Origin: Alkalibacterium gilvum
GTDB taxonomy: Bacteria > Bacillota > Bacilli > Lactobacillales > Carnobacteriaceae_A
Direction: 5' to 3'
Assembly: GCF_900109085.1 (NCBI RefSeq)
Contig: NZ_FNYW01000012.1
Coordinates: 1 to 43,729 of the forward strand
DNA: 43,729 bases
Below are positions 35,547-43,729 of this stretch, one piece after another. A program made the translations under genes and the position numbers. Below the pieces are notes generated by a model. That model had not been told where the DNA came from, did no database searches, and saw only the letters and a list, made by a program, of their open reading frames with translations. How positions within the stretch are numbered: the stretch's first letter is position 1; the number at the start of each line of letters is the position of its first letter.

Positions 35547-36608
35547 GTGTCCAAACAAAATAAACAAGCCCGTTCAACACGCATTCAAACAATAAATAAA
35601 AAAAAGAAAAGAACCCAGCGTATTATTCTCAGTATTTTGATCCCATTGTTCACCGTAATCCTTATTGGCGCTATATATATTGCCAAACTGTTTGCAACGG
35701 TTGAAAATGAAATCGATGCTTCTTTTGCAGAAATCGATCGACATACTCCTGTTGAAAAAGTAAATCCTATTGATGAGCCTGTCTCTTTCCTATTTATGGG
35801 CGTAGATAACAACGATGATCGCCAGCTCGGTTCGACTCGAGCTGATTCAATTATTTACGCAACTCTAAACCCAACAACACATGAGATGAACATGGTATCT
35901 ATTCCAAGAGACACTTACGTTCCAATTATCAATAAAGGAACAACCTTGCGATACGATAGAATAAATTCAGCTTATGCGGTTGGAGAAGAAAGTGCTATGG
36001 TTGAAACCGTTGAAGCTTGGCTGGATTTGCCTATTCACTATTATGCAACCTTTAATTTCGCCGCCTTTTTAAATATCATAGATGAACTCGGTGGCATAGA
36101 AATGGATGTCCCCGTCGCTATTAATGAAATGAATTCGAATGATCAATCGGGATCTATTCAACTAGATGAAGGCTTTCAGTTATTAAATGGCGAAGAAGCT
36201 CTGGCCTTAGCACGTACGAGGAAAATTGATAATGATGTCGCGCGTGGCGGTCGTCAGCAGATGATTATTGAAGCTATTATAAAGAAAGCTCTGAATTTTA
36301 AATCCATTTCAAAATACACACGTATTGCTGAAACGGTTGGAAGTAATATGCAAACAGATATGAGAATGAATGACATGCTAGCAATCGCTCAAACGGGATT
36401 AAATGATTCCTTTTCCATCTCAACACATATTTTTGAGTGGTCAAGCTTTACTGAACGTGGCATGGATCTTGTTCGTATAAATTCCGATAGTCTTTTATCC
36501 ATCCAAAACGAATTAAGTGATTCACTAAATAAAGTAGAAAACTCTTCAAATACATCCGCGACAAACGAAGATGAACTTACCACAATTAAAGATACCACCG
36601 AAAACTAA
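35547..36608 (+). CDS. LytR-CpsA-Psr (LCP) family glycopolymer transferase
   Basis: A 353-aa membrane-anchored enzyme that moves undecaprenyl-linked glycopolymers such as wall teichoic acid onto peptidoglycan. A basic N terminus precedes one membrane helix (about 25-47). The LCP domain follows with FLFMGVDNNDD, the catalytic-arginine segment TRADSIIYATL, VSIPRDTYV and the second arginine cluster ARTRKIDNDVARGGRQQ. A Ser/Thr/Asn-rich tail ends the protein. The start is GTG at 35547, 8 nt after GAAGGAG. It faces tagO on the other strand; a second LCP gene lies beyond tagO. Confidence 0.94.
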   Translation: MSKQNKQARSTRIQTINKKKKRTQRIILSILIPLFTVILIGAIYIAKLFATVENEIDASFAEIDRHTPVEKVNPIDEPVSFLFMGVDNNDDRQLGSTRADSIIYATLNPTTHEMNMVSIPRDTYVPIINKGTTLRYDRINSAYAVGEESAMVETVEAWLDLPIHYYATFNFAAFLNIIDELGGIEMDVPVAINEMNSNDQSGSIQLDEGFQLLNGEEALALARTRKIDNDVARGGRQQMIIEAIIKKALNFKSISKYTRIAETVGSNMQTDMRMNDMLAIAQTGLNDSFSISTHIFEWSSFTERGMDLVRINSDSLLSIQNELSDSLNKVENSSNTSATNEDELTTIKDTTEN

Positions 36609-36651
36609 AAACCACTTGAATCGTTTAGTGCTGAACGATTCAAGTGGTTTT
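36608..36651. terminator. Bidirectional terminator between LCP gene 1 and tagO
   Basis: Arms at 36608-36625 and 36634-36651 are perfectly paired over 18 bp with loop TAGTGCTG. The left arm starts at the last base of the LCP stop codon and the right arm includes the first bases of the tagO stop codon, so one hairpin spans the whole gap between two convergent genes. Confidence 0.88.
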
Positions 36652-37744
36652 ATTTATTTGTTTTTCTTACAAAACGTTTAATTACAGTGAGTATAGGCCG
36701 TCTATTCTCATCAACAAGACCTATAAGCTCCACAAATAATAACACACCGACAAAAACAAAAATGGTTAACAAGACAGACCCGATAAGTGTTGAGAAATTA
36801 TAAAGCAATGCTATAATTGAAAAAATAGCTGAAACACTGTAAATAGCTAATACAGTCTGACGATGCGAGAGGCCAAGTGTCATTAATCGATGATGGATAT
36901 GACTTTTATCCGCTACAACGATTGACTGTTTCTTCACTTTTCTTCTCACCATAGCGAAAAGGGTATCCGTAATGGGAATTCCCATAATAATAACTGGAAG
37001 AACCAAAGATATAAGGGTTGCATTTTTAAGACCTTGAAGAGAAAATACACCAATCATGAATCCTAAAAATAAAGCCCCGGTATCGCCAAGAAAAATGCTG
37101 GCAGGCTGAAAATTGTATGGCCAGAAACCAGCAATAGCTGCAACCAATATAAATATCATGATAGAAACCGATACTTCTTCTATAGTGAGAAAGAAAAATC
37201 CGATGATTCCCATTGTTGTTAGGGCAATCATTGAAATACCACTCGCTAAACCATCTAGGCCATCAACTAAATTAATAGCATTCGTAAAACTTACAATCCA
37301 TAAAAGGGTAAAGGGTAACTTTAATGATCCAAATGCCAGAGTCCCAATATAGGGAAAGGTCATTGTCTCAAGAGCAACATCTCCGTAAAAATAAATCACT
37401 GTTGCTGCTGCAAGGGTTCCAAGTAATTTTATTAATGCAGATAATTCAAATAAGTCATCAACTATACCTATTAAAACAATCAGCGTCGAAGCAAGAAACA
37501 AAGGAATCAATTGCCCTCTAGGTATGGGTAATAGAAAAAAAACTGCTATATAAAAGGAGACATAAATAATTACTCCGCCCATTGTGGGCATTCTTTTTTT
37601 GTGAACCCTTCGTTCTTTTGACTCTGGATCATCTGTAATACCAATTTTAATCGCCATGTGTGTGAACAGAGGGGTCAATATTAGCGACGTTATCATAGTA
37701 AATATACTGACAAGAAGTACGACAAACATATCAAACATAATCAT
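36650..37744 (-). CDS. tagO: Undecaprenyl-phosphate GlcNAc-1-phosphate transferase (TagO/WecA family)
   Basis: A 364-aa polytopic membrane enzyme that starts the linkage unit of wall teichoic acid by adding GlcNAc-1-phosphate to undecaprenyl phosphate. Family motifs are clear: GVIIYVSFY after RRVHKKRMPTMGG, the acidic GIVDDLFELS, the NAINLVDGLDGLASG motif and the HIHHRLM histidines. About ten helices are visible. ATGs at 37744 and 37738 are both possible; the ribosome binding site AAAGAGA fits the second better. An extended -10 (TGCTATAAT, 37770-37778, minus strand) lies 26 bp upstream. Confidence 0.93.
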   Translation of the reverse strand: MIMFDMFVVLLVSIFTMITSLILTPLFTHMAIKIGITDDPESKERRVHKKRMPTMGGVIIYVSFYIAVFFLLPIPRGQLIPLFLASTLIVLIGIVDDLFELSALIKLLGTLAAATVIYFYGDVALETMTFPYIGTLAFGSLKLPFTLLWIVSFTNAINLVDGLDGLASGISMIALTTMGIIGFFFLTIEEVSVSIMIFILVAAIAGFWPYNFQPASIFLGDTGALFLGFMIGVFSLQGLKNATLISLVLPVIIMGIPITDTLFAMVRRKVKKQSIVVADKSHIHHRLMTLGLSHRQTVLAIYSVSAIFSIIALLYNFSTLIGSVLLTIFVFVGVLLFVELIGLVDENRRPILTVIKRFVRKTNK

Positions 37745-37876
37745 TCTCTTTTCATGCTAATTTGTCATCATTATAGCATTCTAAACTTTCAAAATACAAT
37801 TGCAATTCCCTTTAAACTACATTAAACTTATAAGAAGATAACAGACATTCGTTTATTCTTTGGAAAAGAGGTCCTC

Positions 37877-38899
37877 ATGAGATCAGACAAACATAAAAAC
37901 AAGCGCAAATGGTTAAAGCGTTCTGTCCTTATTTTAAGCCTACTTATCATTACGACAATAGGAATTATCGCAGGATATTATGCAAATGAAGTGAGAGAAT
38001 TTTTAAACGATGTGAATAAAGATACACCTGAAGAATTACAAGATACAAGCATACAAGATAAAACGCTACGCGATCTTCAACCTATTTCTTTCCTGATTGC
38101 CGGTTTGGATGCTGAAGGTTCTGGCGAATCAAGACGCTCAGATTCTATTATTATCGCTACAGTTAATCCTGAGAAAGAATCAACAAAATTGCTTTCTATT
38201 CCCAGGGATACTTTAGTCACACTACCTGAGAGTAAAATACAGGAGAAATTTAATGCGGTATACCCAGAAGTTGGTATTTCAGGTCTGATAACTTTCGTAC
38301 AAGATTATCTTGATATTCCTATTTCGTTTTACACCACTTTAAATTTTGAAGGACTCGTTGATCTGGTAGACTCAGTTGGTGGTATTACAGTGAATGCGCC
38401 TTTTGCTTTTACAGTGCAAGATAGCAATGAAACATCAGATGCCATTATTATAGAGGAAGGTTTTCAAAAGTTAAATGGGGAAGAAGCTTTAGGTTATGCC
38501 CGTATGAGAAAGCAAGACCCTAGAGGCGATTTTGGCAGACAGGAAAGACAGCGTGAAGTGATTGCAGCAGTCGTGGATGAATTAGTGTCATTAAACTCAG
38601 TTGCAAATTTCACAGATATTTTAAACGCTATACGTCCAAACTTACAAACAAATATGTCAGGCCAACAAATGATAACATTCGCTTCTAATTATATGTCCGC
38701 TGCTAATAATATCGAGTCAGTCACCCTTTCTGGAGAAGCCTCGTATGAGTATATTGAAAGATATAATCGGGAACTCTATGTTTGGAATCCATATGAAGAA
38801 TCATTAAAAGAAGCACAACACACTTTACGTGAACATCTTAACCTTGACTCAAATGTTAATGAGGAGGATATTGAAAATCCTGATGAGTTAATTGAATAA
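37877..38899 (+). CDS. LytR-CpsA-Psr (LCP) family glycopolymer transferase, second copy
   Basis: A 340-aa paralogue of the LCP gene at 35547. A strongly basic N terminus (HKNKRKWLKR) and one membrane helix (about 15-37) precede the LCP domain, with FLIAGLDAEGSG, the arginine segment RRSDSIIIATV, LSIPRDTLVTL and ARMRKQDPRGDFGRQERQ. An acidic tail (NEEDIENPDELIE) ends it. AAGAGG precedes the ATG. Two LCP enzymes around tagO suggest shared or divided work in attaching teichoic acid or capsule to the wall. Confidence 0.94.
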   Translation: MRSDKHKNKRKWLKRSVLILSLLIITTIGIIAGYYANEVREFLNDVNKDTPEELQDTSIQDKTLRDLQPISFLIAGLDAEGSGESRRSDSIIIATVNPEKESTKLLSIPRDTLVTLPESKIQEKFNAVYPEVGISGLITFVQDYLDIPISFYTTLNFEGLVDLVDSVGGITVNAPFAFTVQDSNETSDAIIIEEGFQKLNGEEALGYARMRKQDPRGDFGRQERQREVIAAVVDELVSLNSVANFTDILNAIRPNLQTNMSGQQMITFASNYMSAANNIESVTLSGEASYEYIERYNRELYVWNPYEESLKEAQHTLREHLNLDSNVNEEDIENPDELIE

Positions 38900-38962
38900 A
38901 TAGAATTAACACAAGCAGTGTTCAATAACCAATAAATACTGCACAATTATTTTTATCTAGTA

Positions 38963-39025
38963 AAAAAAGGTCACTTCCATATTAGAACGACTACAGAGTC
39001 GTTTCATATCGAAGTGACCTTTTTT
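38963..39025. terminator. Compound bidirectional terminator between LCP gene 2 and nagB
   Basis: Outer stem of 15 bp (38963-38977 with 39011-39025: six A/T pairs plus GGTCACTTC/GAAGTGACC) encloses a perfect inner stem ACGACT/AGTCGT (38987-38992 with 38997-39002). A- and T-runs on both sides suit two convergent genes. Confidence 0.85.
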
Positions 39026-39088
39026 ATTCTAGCCAATTATTTTTCAAAATAGGAAATTAATATTCTATTTTGAAATTACATTCTATTT

Positions 39089-39811
39089 TTATAGAAGACT
39101 TGCTGCGGCTTCATCTACGATTAATGTAACATCTGGATGATTCTGTAAAATACTAGCTGGGACCTCTTCTGTAACAGGGCCATTAACTGTTTTGCTAATT
39201 GCTTCTGCTTTATTTTCTCCATAGGCCATTAAAATGATTTTTTTAGCGGCCATTATCGATGCAATCCCCATTGAGTAAGCGTGCTTAGGTACCTCGTCTT
39301 TGGAGTCGAAATAACGTTTATTAGCTTCGATGGTATCATCAGTCAACATCACTTTGTGTGTTTTGGTTTCAAAAGATGTACCTGGTTCATTAAATCCAAT
39401 ATGTGCATTCGTACCAATACCTAAAATTTGTACATCAACAGGATTTTCATCCAAAATAGTATTATAACGATCCACTTCAGTCTCTTCCGGTGCTAAACCG
39501 TCTGGTATATGTGTTTCTTTAAATGGTTTTTCAGCAAAAAGCTGTTCTTTCATAAAGAAAGCATAGCTTTGTGGGTGATCTCTTCCTATGCCGATATATT
39601 CATCAAGATTGACTGCTACCTTATCAGAAAAATCTAAGTCACTCTTTCTAATTTCTTTATATAGTGGTTCTGGAGTGCTCCCTGTTGCCAAACCAAAAAC
39701 ATCAGCACCTTTTTCTATTTCTTTTTTTATATGGTTATATGCGGCTTCTCCTCCCTTATCCTTATTTTTTACGATTTCAATTTTTATATTAGATGGATTA
39801 GTCGATGTCAT
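39089..39811 (-). CDS. nagB: Glucosamine-6-phosphate deaminase
   Basis: A 240-aa cytoplasmic enzyme that turns glucosamine 6-phosphate into fructose 6-phosphate and ammonia. [13 protein letters not shown], the catalytic-loop VNLDEYIGI and [16 protein letters not shown] are present; the family usually has NGH where this protein has NAH. The allosteric C-terminal part of the hexameric enterobacterial form is absent, as in other Firmicutes. Its ATG lies inside the end of nagA (14-nt overlap), so the two are coupled. Confidence 0.96.
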   Translation of the reverse strand: MTSTNPSNIKIEIVKNKDKGGEAAYNHIKKEIEKGADVFGLATGSTPEPLYKEIRKSDLDFSDKVAVNLDEYIGIGRDHPQSYAFFMKEQLFAEKPFKETHIPDGLAPEETEVDRYNTILDENPVDVQILGIGTNAHIGFNEPGTSFETKTHKVMLTDDTIEANKRYFDSKDEVPKHAYSMGIASIMAAKKIILMAYGENKAEAISKTVNGPVTEEVPASILQNHPDVTLIVDEAAASLL

Positions 39812-40934
39812 TTACTTCTCCTCCTAGAATAGTCTGTTTAAGTGTATAATTTTTATCCAACATTATCATATCTGCATCAAAATTTGGTTTCAGTTCTCCC
39901 TTAGAAGAAAGATTAAATTCTTTTGCTTGATTATATGAACTCATTTTCACTGCCTCTTTTATTGAACAGCCAGTGAAGGCTATCATATTTTTAAATGCAT
40001 CTATAAATGTTAGTACACTCCCTGCCAAAGAGCCATTGCTTAAACGTGCTTGTTTATCTTTAACTATTACTTTTTGACCACCTAATTCGCTTTCCCCTTC
40101 AGGGCTTCCTTTCGCACGCATAGCATCTGTAATCAACTCAATACCATCAGCACCTTTAGCGTTATAAGCGAGTTTCACCATTTCTTCTGTTATATGAAAA
40201 CCATCAACAATCATTTCAACAGTCACATCATCTTCAAGTAATCCAAATCCACTTACACCAATTTCTCTGTGGTGTAAACCGAGTTGTCCGTTAAACAAAT
40301 GCGTCACGTGTGTAGCTTTAGACTCCATTAGTTCGTCATATTTAGCACCTGAATGCCCAGCTGATAGAATAATATTGTTCTCTTGGCAGTACTCTTCAAA
40401 GTCACTGATATCTCCAGTTTCTGGAGCATAAGTGATCAAACGAATGCGATTCCCGCTTAATTCTTGCCATTTTTTTAGCACGTCAAGTTGTGCAGGTCTA
40501 ATGTATTCTTCTGGTTGTGCCCCTTTGAAATCTTTAGAGATAAATGGTCCTTCAACATGAATACCTTGTATCATTGGGTTCATTTCAGCAGCTTTATTAA
40601 TTGCTTTTAGTGCAGCCTCAATATTTTCATCTGACTGTGTCATCGTTGTAGGGAAATAAGTGGTAATCCCTTCAGACAACATCTTATAGGTCATTTCATT
40701 AATTTTCTCAGGATCGGCATCCATATTATCTATTCCATAGCCACCATGACTGTGAACATCTATAAATCCAGGCATCAGATACTGTCCTTTAGCATCTATT
40801 TCTTCATCTTCAGCTTGCTTTTCATACTGACTCATCGAGCCCACATCAATAATCTTTTCCGTAAACCGAAGAAAGCCATCCTCAATTTCGTCTTCACCTG
40901 TAAAAACATGCGCATTAATGTATACTTTTGTCAA
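39798..40934 (-). CDS. nagA: N-acetylglucosamine-6-phosphate deacetylase
   Basis: A 378-aa metal-dependent amidohydrolase that removes acetate from GlcNAc 6-phosphate, the step before NagB. The metal-binding [33 protein letters not shown] and catalytic TDAMRAKG motifs are in order. I chose a TTG start at 40934: AAAGGAG lies 8 nt upstream and the protein then begins (M)[13 protein letters not shown], matching the family. A GTG at 40976 in frame has no ribosome binding site. Confidence 0.95.
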   Translation of the reverse strand: MTKVYINAHVFTGEDEIEDGFLRFTEKIIDVGSMSQYEKQAEDEEIDAKGQYLMPGFIDVHSHGGYGIDNMDADPEKINEMTYKMLSEGITTYFPTTMTQSDENIEAALKAINKAAEMNPMIQGIHVEGPFISKDFKGAQPEEYIRPAQLDVLKKWQELSGNRIRLITYAPETGDISDFEEYCQENNIILSAGHSGAKYDELMESKATHVTHLFNGQLGLHHREIGVSGFGLLEDDVTVEMIVDGFHITEEMVKLAYNAKGADGIELITDAMRAKGSPEGESELGGQKVIVKDKQARLSNGSLAGSVLTFIDAFKNMIAFTGCSIKEAVKMSSYNQAKEFNLSSKGELKPNFDADMIMLDKNYTLKQTILGGEVNDID

Positions 40935-40977
40935 TTTAAAGTCTCCTTTCAGTTGATAGCTCACTCTTATTTTCACG

Positions 40978-41018
40978 TTAATAGCTGGGATGATACCGTT
41001 TGTTCAATTTGTACCGTT
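40978..41018 (-). promoter_or_regulatory. Candidate nagA-nagB promoter flanked by direct repeats
   Basis: On the minus strand TTGAAC (41002-41007), an 18-bp spacer and TATTAA (40978-40983). On the given strand the 7-bp sequence TACCGTT occurs at 40994-41000 and 41012-41018, one copy on each side of the -35; these may be a regulator site. Confidence 0.5.
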
Positions 41019-41025
41019 CGTGATT

Positions 41026-41856
41026 CTACTTCCAGAAATCATCAAAAATAGTCACTGGCAAATGTCTCTTATGTCGTGTCTTTAGATACCAGTTATCAAT
41101 CTTTTTGGCTGACTCTTCAGCTATTATTTTTCCTTCTAAATAGTCATCGATCTCATCATATGTTACACCTAAAGCGATCTCATCTGCAATGTTAGGTTTA
41201 TCACTTTCCAAATCAGCTGTTGGAATCTTATCGATTAAATGTTTGGGTGCCTGTAATTCTCTTAACATTTCTTTGCCTTGCCTTTTATTTAAACGAAATA
41301 ACGGGTTGATATCTACCCCACCATCACCATGTTTTGTATAAAACCCAGTCACCGATTCAGCAGAGTGATCGGTCCCTAAAACAACACCACTTGTCTCTCC
41401 AGCTATTGCATATTGAACAATCATACGCTCACGCGCTTTAATGTTTCCCTTATTGAAGTCACTTAGGGTCAGTTTGTTGGCTTCAATACTTTTTTCAGTT
41501 GCATCTACTGTTGGTTTAATATCTACACGCAACATTTTGTCAGGTTTTATCCATTCTATGGCATCCATTGCTTCCGTTTCGTCTGCTTGCTTGCCATATG
41601 GCAATCTGACAGCTATAAATAGATAATCCTGATGATGAGTTTCCTGTCTTAATTCTTCGACAGCCATCTGCGCTAATTTCCCAAGCAATGTAGAGTCTTG
41701 TCCGCCAGAAATCCCCAAAACGAGTGATTTAAAAAACGAATGCTTTCGCATATATGCCTTCATAAAGTCAATGGTTCGTCGAATCTCCTTTTGTGGGTCG
41801 ATGGTAGGGGAAACCCTCATCCTGTCTACTATTTCTTTTTGCATCTGAGACATCAT
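41026..41856 (-). CDS. nadE: Ammonia-dependent NAD+ synthetase
   Basis: A 276-aa cytoplasmic enzyme that amidates nicotinate adenine dinucleotide to NAD with ATP and ammonia. The ATP pyrophosphatase loop SGGQDS is at 50-55, and [16 protein letters not shown] and the [17 protein letters not shown] segment are conserved. No glutaminase domain is present, hence the ammonia-dependent type. GGAGG lies 9 nt upstream of two tandem ATGs (41856 and 41853). It starts 37 nt after pncB: the first and last steps of Preiss-Handler salvage are together, with nadD elsewhere. Confidence 0.96.
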   Translation of the reverse strand: MMSQMQKEIVDRMRVSPTIDPQKEIRRTIDFMKAYMRKHSFFKSLVLGISGGQDSTLLGKLAQMAVEELRQETHHQDYLFIAVRLPYGKQADETEAMDAIEWIKPDKMLRVDIKPTVDATEKSIEANKLTLSDFNKGNIKARERMIVQYAIAGETSGVVLGTDHSAESVTGFYTKHGDGGVDINPLFRLNKRQGKEMLRELQAPKHLIDKIPTADLESDKPNIADEIALGVTYDEIDDYLEGKIIAEESAKKIDNWYLKTRHKRHLPVTIFDDFWK

Positions 41857-41893
41857 TTTTACTTACCTCCTTTATTGTTCTAATAAAGAGCAA

Positions 41894-43375
41894 TTAAAAC
41901 TGAGAGTGTTCAGCAGGCTCATTTTTAGCGTGCTTTTCAAACATTTTAATTGTTTCTACTTTTGAATCGTAGAGTTTTTGAGAAAGGTCAACGGGATAAG
42001 GCTCGGGATTTAATAAGCGTTTATGCTCTTCCCACTGTTCTGAAAGGCTTTTTTTAGCATATTCTTTAATTTCTTCCAATGTTGGCATGTCATAAACACG
42101 CTGTCCATCAACAATAATGTCATGGAGTAAGGGGCGCGCACTAAAGTCATCTAGTGTTTTGTTGATATACGTATATTGTGGATGGAACATGAATAATTCA
42201 TCCTGCGTGTCAGGCCTTTCTTCATGCAGCGCCACGTAGTCTCCTTCTGGTTTCAAGCCATCGTAGGAACGTATGCGCCATACTTGTTTTTTCCCAGGTG
42301 TTGTTATCTTGGAGGCATTGGCTGTCAGTTTCAAAGTAGGATACATTCTCTGATCATCCCCTTCAACAGCAACTATCTTGTAAACAGCCCCTAAAGCTGG
42401 CTGATCAAAGGCTGTGATCATTTTGGTTCCAACACCCCAGACATCTATTTTAGCACCCTGCATTTTAAGATTCAAAATCGTTTCTGCATTCAGATCATTG
42501 GAAACATAAATTTTAGCTTCGGGATAACCTGCCTCATCTAGTTGACGTCTGACTCTTTTTGATAAATATGAAAGGTCTCCGGAATCAAGTCTTACACCAA
42601 GAAAGTTAATTTTATCTCCCATTTCATTGGCTACTTTTATAGCATTCGGCACGCCTGAATCAAGCGTATGATAGGTGTCTACTAAGAATACACAATCTTT
42701 ATGTGTTTCAGCATAGGATTTAAAGGCTTGGTATTCGTTCCTGTAGGCTTGAACGAGCGCATGTGCATGTGTCCCAGAAGCTGGTATACCAAATACTTTT
42801 CCTGCTCTCGTGTTACTAGTTGCGTCACAGCCGCCGATGTAGGTAGCACGTGCGCCCCACAATGAAGCGTCAAATTCATGAGCACGTCTTGCCCCGAACT
42901 CTAATACTGGATCATCACCGGCAGCACTCTTTATTTGAGAAGCTTTCGTGGCAATAAGCGTTTGAAAATTAACAATATTTAAGAGAGCCGTTTCTATTAA
43001 CTGACAGTCGGCAATCGGTCCTTCTACTTGAATCAATGGCTCATTAGCAAAGGCTACTTCTCCTTCATTAAAAGCACGAAGCGTCCCATTAAATTTCCAC
43101 TCTTTTAGATACGTTAAAAATGCCTCAGGAAAATCTTGGGTTTCTCTTAAATAATTAATATCTGACTCACTAAAAGAGAGATTTTCTATATATTGAACGA
43201 CTCTTTCCAAGCCAGCAAATATTGTATACCCTATCCCAAAAGGATTACTTCGATAATACACCTCAAAAACCGCCTTATTCAAATGGTTTTTCTTTTTCCA
43301 GTATGTGTATATCATGTTTAGTTCGTAAAAATCAGTATGTAGTGCTAAGCTGTCATCCGCATAGGTTTTAGTCAT
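41894..43375 (-). CDS. pncB: Nicotinate phosphoribosyltransferase
   Basis: A 493-aa cytoplasmic enzyme that joins nicotinate to PRPP to make nicotinate mononucleotide, the entry to NAD salvage. The conserved EFGARRAHEFDASLWGAR, the segment GIPASGTHAHALVQAY with the histidine that is phosphorylated during catalysis, LGVRLDSGDLSYLS and DVWGVGTKMITA are present. GAGGAGG precedes the ATG. It heads the pncB-nadE unit; de novo NAD genes are not seen in the window. Confidence 0.95.
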   Translation of the reverse strand: MTKTYADDSLALHTDFYELNMIYTYWKKKNHLNKAVFEVYYRSNPFGIGYTIFAGLERVVQYIENLSFSESDINYLRETQDFPEAFLTYLKEWKFNGTLRAFNEGEVAFANEPLIQVEGPIADCQLIETALLNIVNFQTLIATKASQIKSAAGDDPVLEFGARRAHEFDASLWGARATYIGGCDATSNTRAGKVFGIPASGTHAHALVQAYRNEYQAFKSYAETHKDCVFLVDTYHTLDSGVPNAIKVANEMGDKINFLGVRLDSGDLSYLSKRVRRQLDEAGYPEAKIYVSNDLNAETILNLKMQGAKIDVWGVGTKMITAFDQPALGAVYKIVAVEGDDQRMYPTLKLTANASKITTPGKKQVWRIRSYDGLKPEGDYVALHEERPDTQDELFMFHPQYTYINKTLDDFSARPLLHDIIVDGQRVYDMPTLEEIKEYAKKSLSEQWEEHKRLLNPEPYPVDLSQKLYDSKVETIKMFEKHAKNEPAEHSQF

Positions 43376-43412
43376 CTTTTTTCCTCCTCATATATAAAGT
43401 TTCACATATAAC

Positions 43413-43421
43413 AGTATATCA
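43413..43421 (-). promoter_or_regulatory. Candidate extended -10 promoter of pncB
   Basis: On the minus strand TGATATACT combines the TGn extension with a TATACT -10 (43413-43418), about 38 nt upstream of the pncB ATG. No clear -35 is seen. Confidence 0.4.
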
Positions 43422-43518
43422 CAACTCACACGTTCTTGCGCTTATTCCGGTTCCTCAGTATGTGTAAAGTTATTGTCGGAAAGTTATTCTAGAAATAATT
43501 AACACTCATTTTATTTAA

Positions 43519-43572
43519 CTCTTTCTCAATCGTTTCGTCGCTCTGCGAGCGCCTTTAACGATTGAGAAAGAG
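43519..43572. repeat. Compound hairpin after the right-edge gene, possible terminator
   Basis: A perfect 16-bp outer stem (43519-43534 with 43557-43572) encloses a GC-rich inner stem CGCTC/GAGCG (43539-43543 with 43547-43551). It lies 3 bp beyond the stop of the partial gene at the right edge. No long T-run follows on either strand, so termination is probable but not certain. Confidence 0.6.
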
Positions 43573-43575
43573 AGC

Positions 43576-43729
43576 TTAATTGAATAATTTTTGTAATTGA
43601 CCCATGGGGCTTGATGTAGAGCCATAATTAGCTATTCTTCCAAATTTAACACCAATCGAGGCTTGAGGTTTAACTTTTTTCAAAGCCGCCTTCACTGCGC
43701 CTTTAAACTCCGGCTGGAGTTTCGTTGAA
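43576..43729 (-). CDS. C-terminal end of an unrecognised protein (cut by the window edge)
   Basis: The last 51 codons of a minus-strand gene are visible, ending at TAA 43576-43578. The peptide is basic in its first half (KAALKKVKPQ), then has GVKFGRIANYGS and ends SSPMGQLQKLFN. It is followed directly by a strong compound hairpin, which supports a real gene end. I do not recognise the family; neither a surface protein nor a phage or toxin tail can be argued from this much sequence. Confidence 0.55.
   Translation of the reverse strand, partial: STKLQPEFKGAVKAALKKVKPQASIGVKFGRIANYGSTSSPMGQLQKLFN

Noticed and set aside
1-43729. tRNA, rRNA or CRISPR array
   Set aside because: No cloverleaf-like segments with the T-loop GTTCRANNC box, no rRNA-like stretches and no regularly spaced repeats were seen by eye on either strand.

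Overview
The window looks like chromosome of a low-GC Gram-positive bacterium. Lactobacillales is likely, perhaps a Carnobacteriaceae-type lineage, but the family is an inference. The evidence is the AT-rich sequence, strong AGGAGG-type ribosome binding sites, sigma-A promoters of the TTGACA/TATAAT type, and Firmicutes gene order: rapZ-yvcK-whiA, hprK-lgt-gpsA, ftsE-ftsX-(MinJ-like PDZ protein), prfB, secA, hpf, comFA-comFC, degV/yigZ and tagO flanked by LCP genes. No rRNA, tRNA, CRISPR array or prophage was recognised.

Left edge (1-7.7 kb) is the accessory part. An IS256-family insertion sequence is cut by the window edge; its terminal inverted repeat ends at 310, about 60 bp upstream of a MacAB/YknXYZ-type ABC exporter operon (372-3178). 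Next, on the minus strand, a family 8 glycosyltransferase gene overlaps a glutathione-reductase-like gene by 4 nt. A two-gene short-chain chromate transporter and an MgtC-family membrane protein follow on the plus strand.

The middle (7.7-34.7 kb) is a long minus-strand block of core genes. Read in the direction of transcription (right to left) it runs degV; comFA-comFC (DNA uptake) leading into hpf (ribosome hibernation); secA; prfB with its autoregulatory +1 frameshift; ftsE-ftsX; a MinJ-like PDZ membrane protein; an HD phosphohydrolase; uvrA; an envelope-stress-like trio (DUF4097/YvlB-like, PspC, YvlD-like); hprK-lgt-gpsA; trxB; pgm; and rapZ-yvcK-whiA. HPr kinase, RapZ, YvcK and phosphoglucomutase link carbon status to envelope precursor supply. 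Lgt, SecA, FtsEX and the LCP/TagO genes build the envelope.

The right part (34.7-43.7 kb) has yigZ, an LCP gene, tagO on the opposite strand, a second LCP gene (wall teichoic acid linkage and attachment), then nagA-nagB (amino-sugar catabolism) and pncB-nadE (NAD salvage). The window ends inside an unrecognised gene of which only the last ~51 codons are present.

Intergenic regions are rich in long hairpins. Several are compound (an outer stem enclosing a second stem), and two convergent terminators fold back over the stop codon of a flanking gene. I found no clearly novel multi-gene system. The points most worth a second look are the YvlB-like protein with a large coiled-coil insertion and an 11-bp inverted repeat upstream, the MinJ-like gene next to ftsEX, the hairpin-less efflux adaptor beside the IS end, the candidate CcpA sites near hpf and secA, and the compound-hairpin family.
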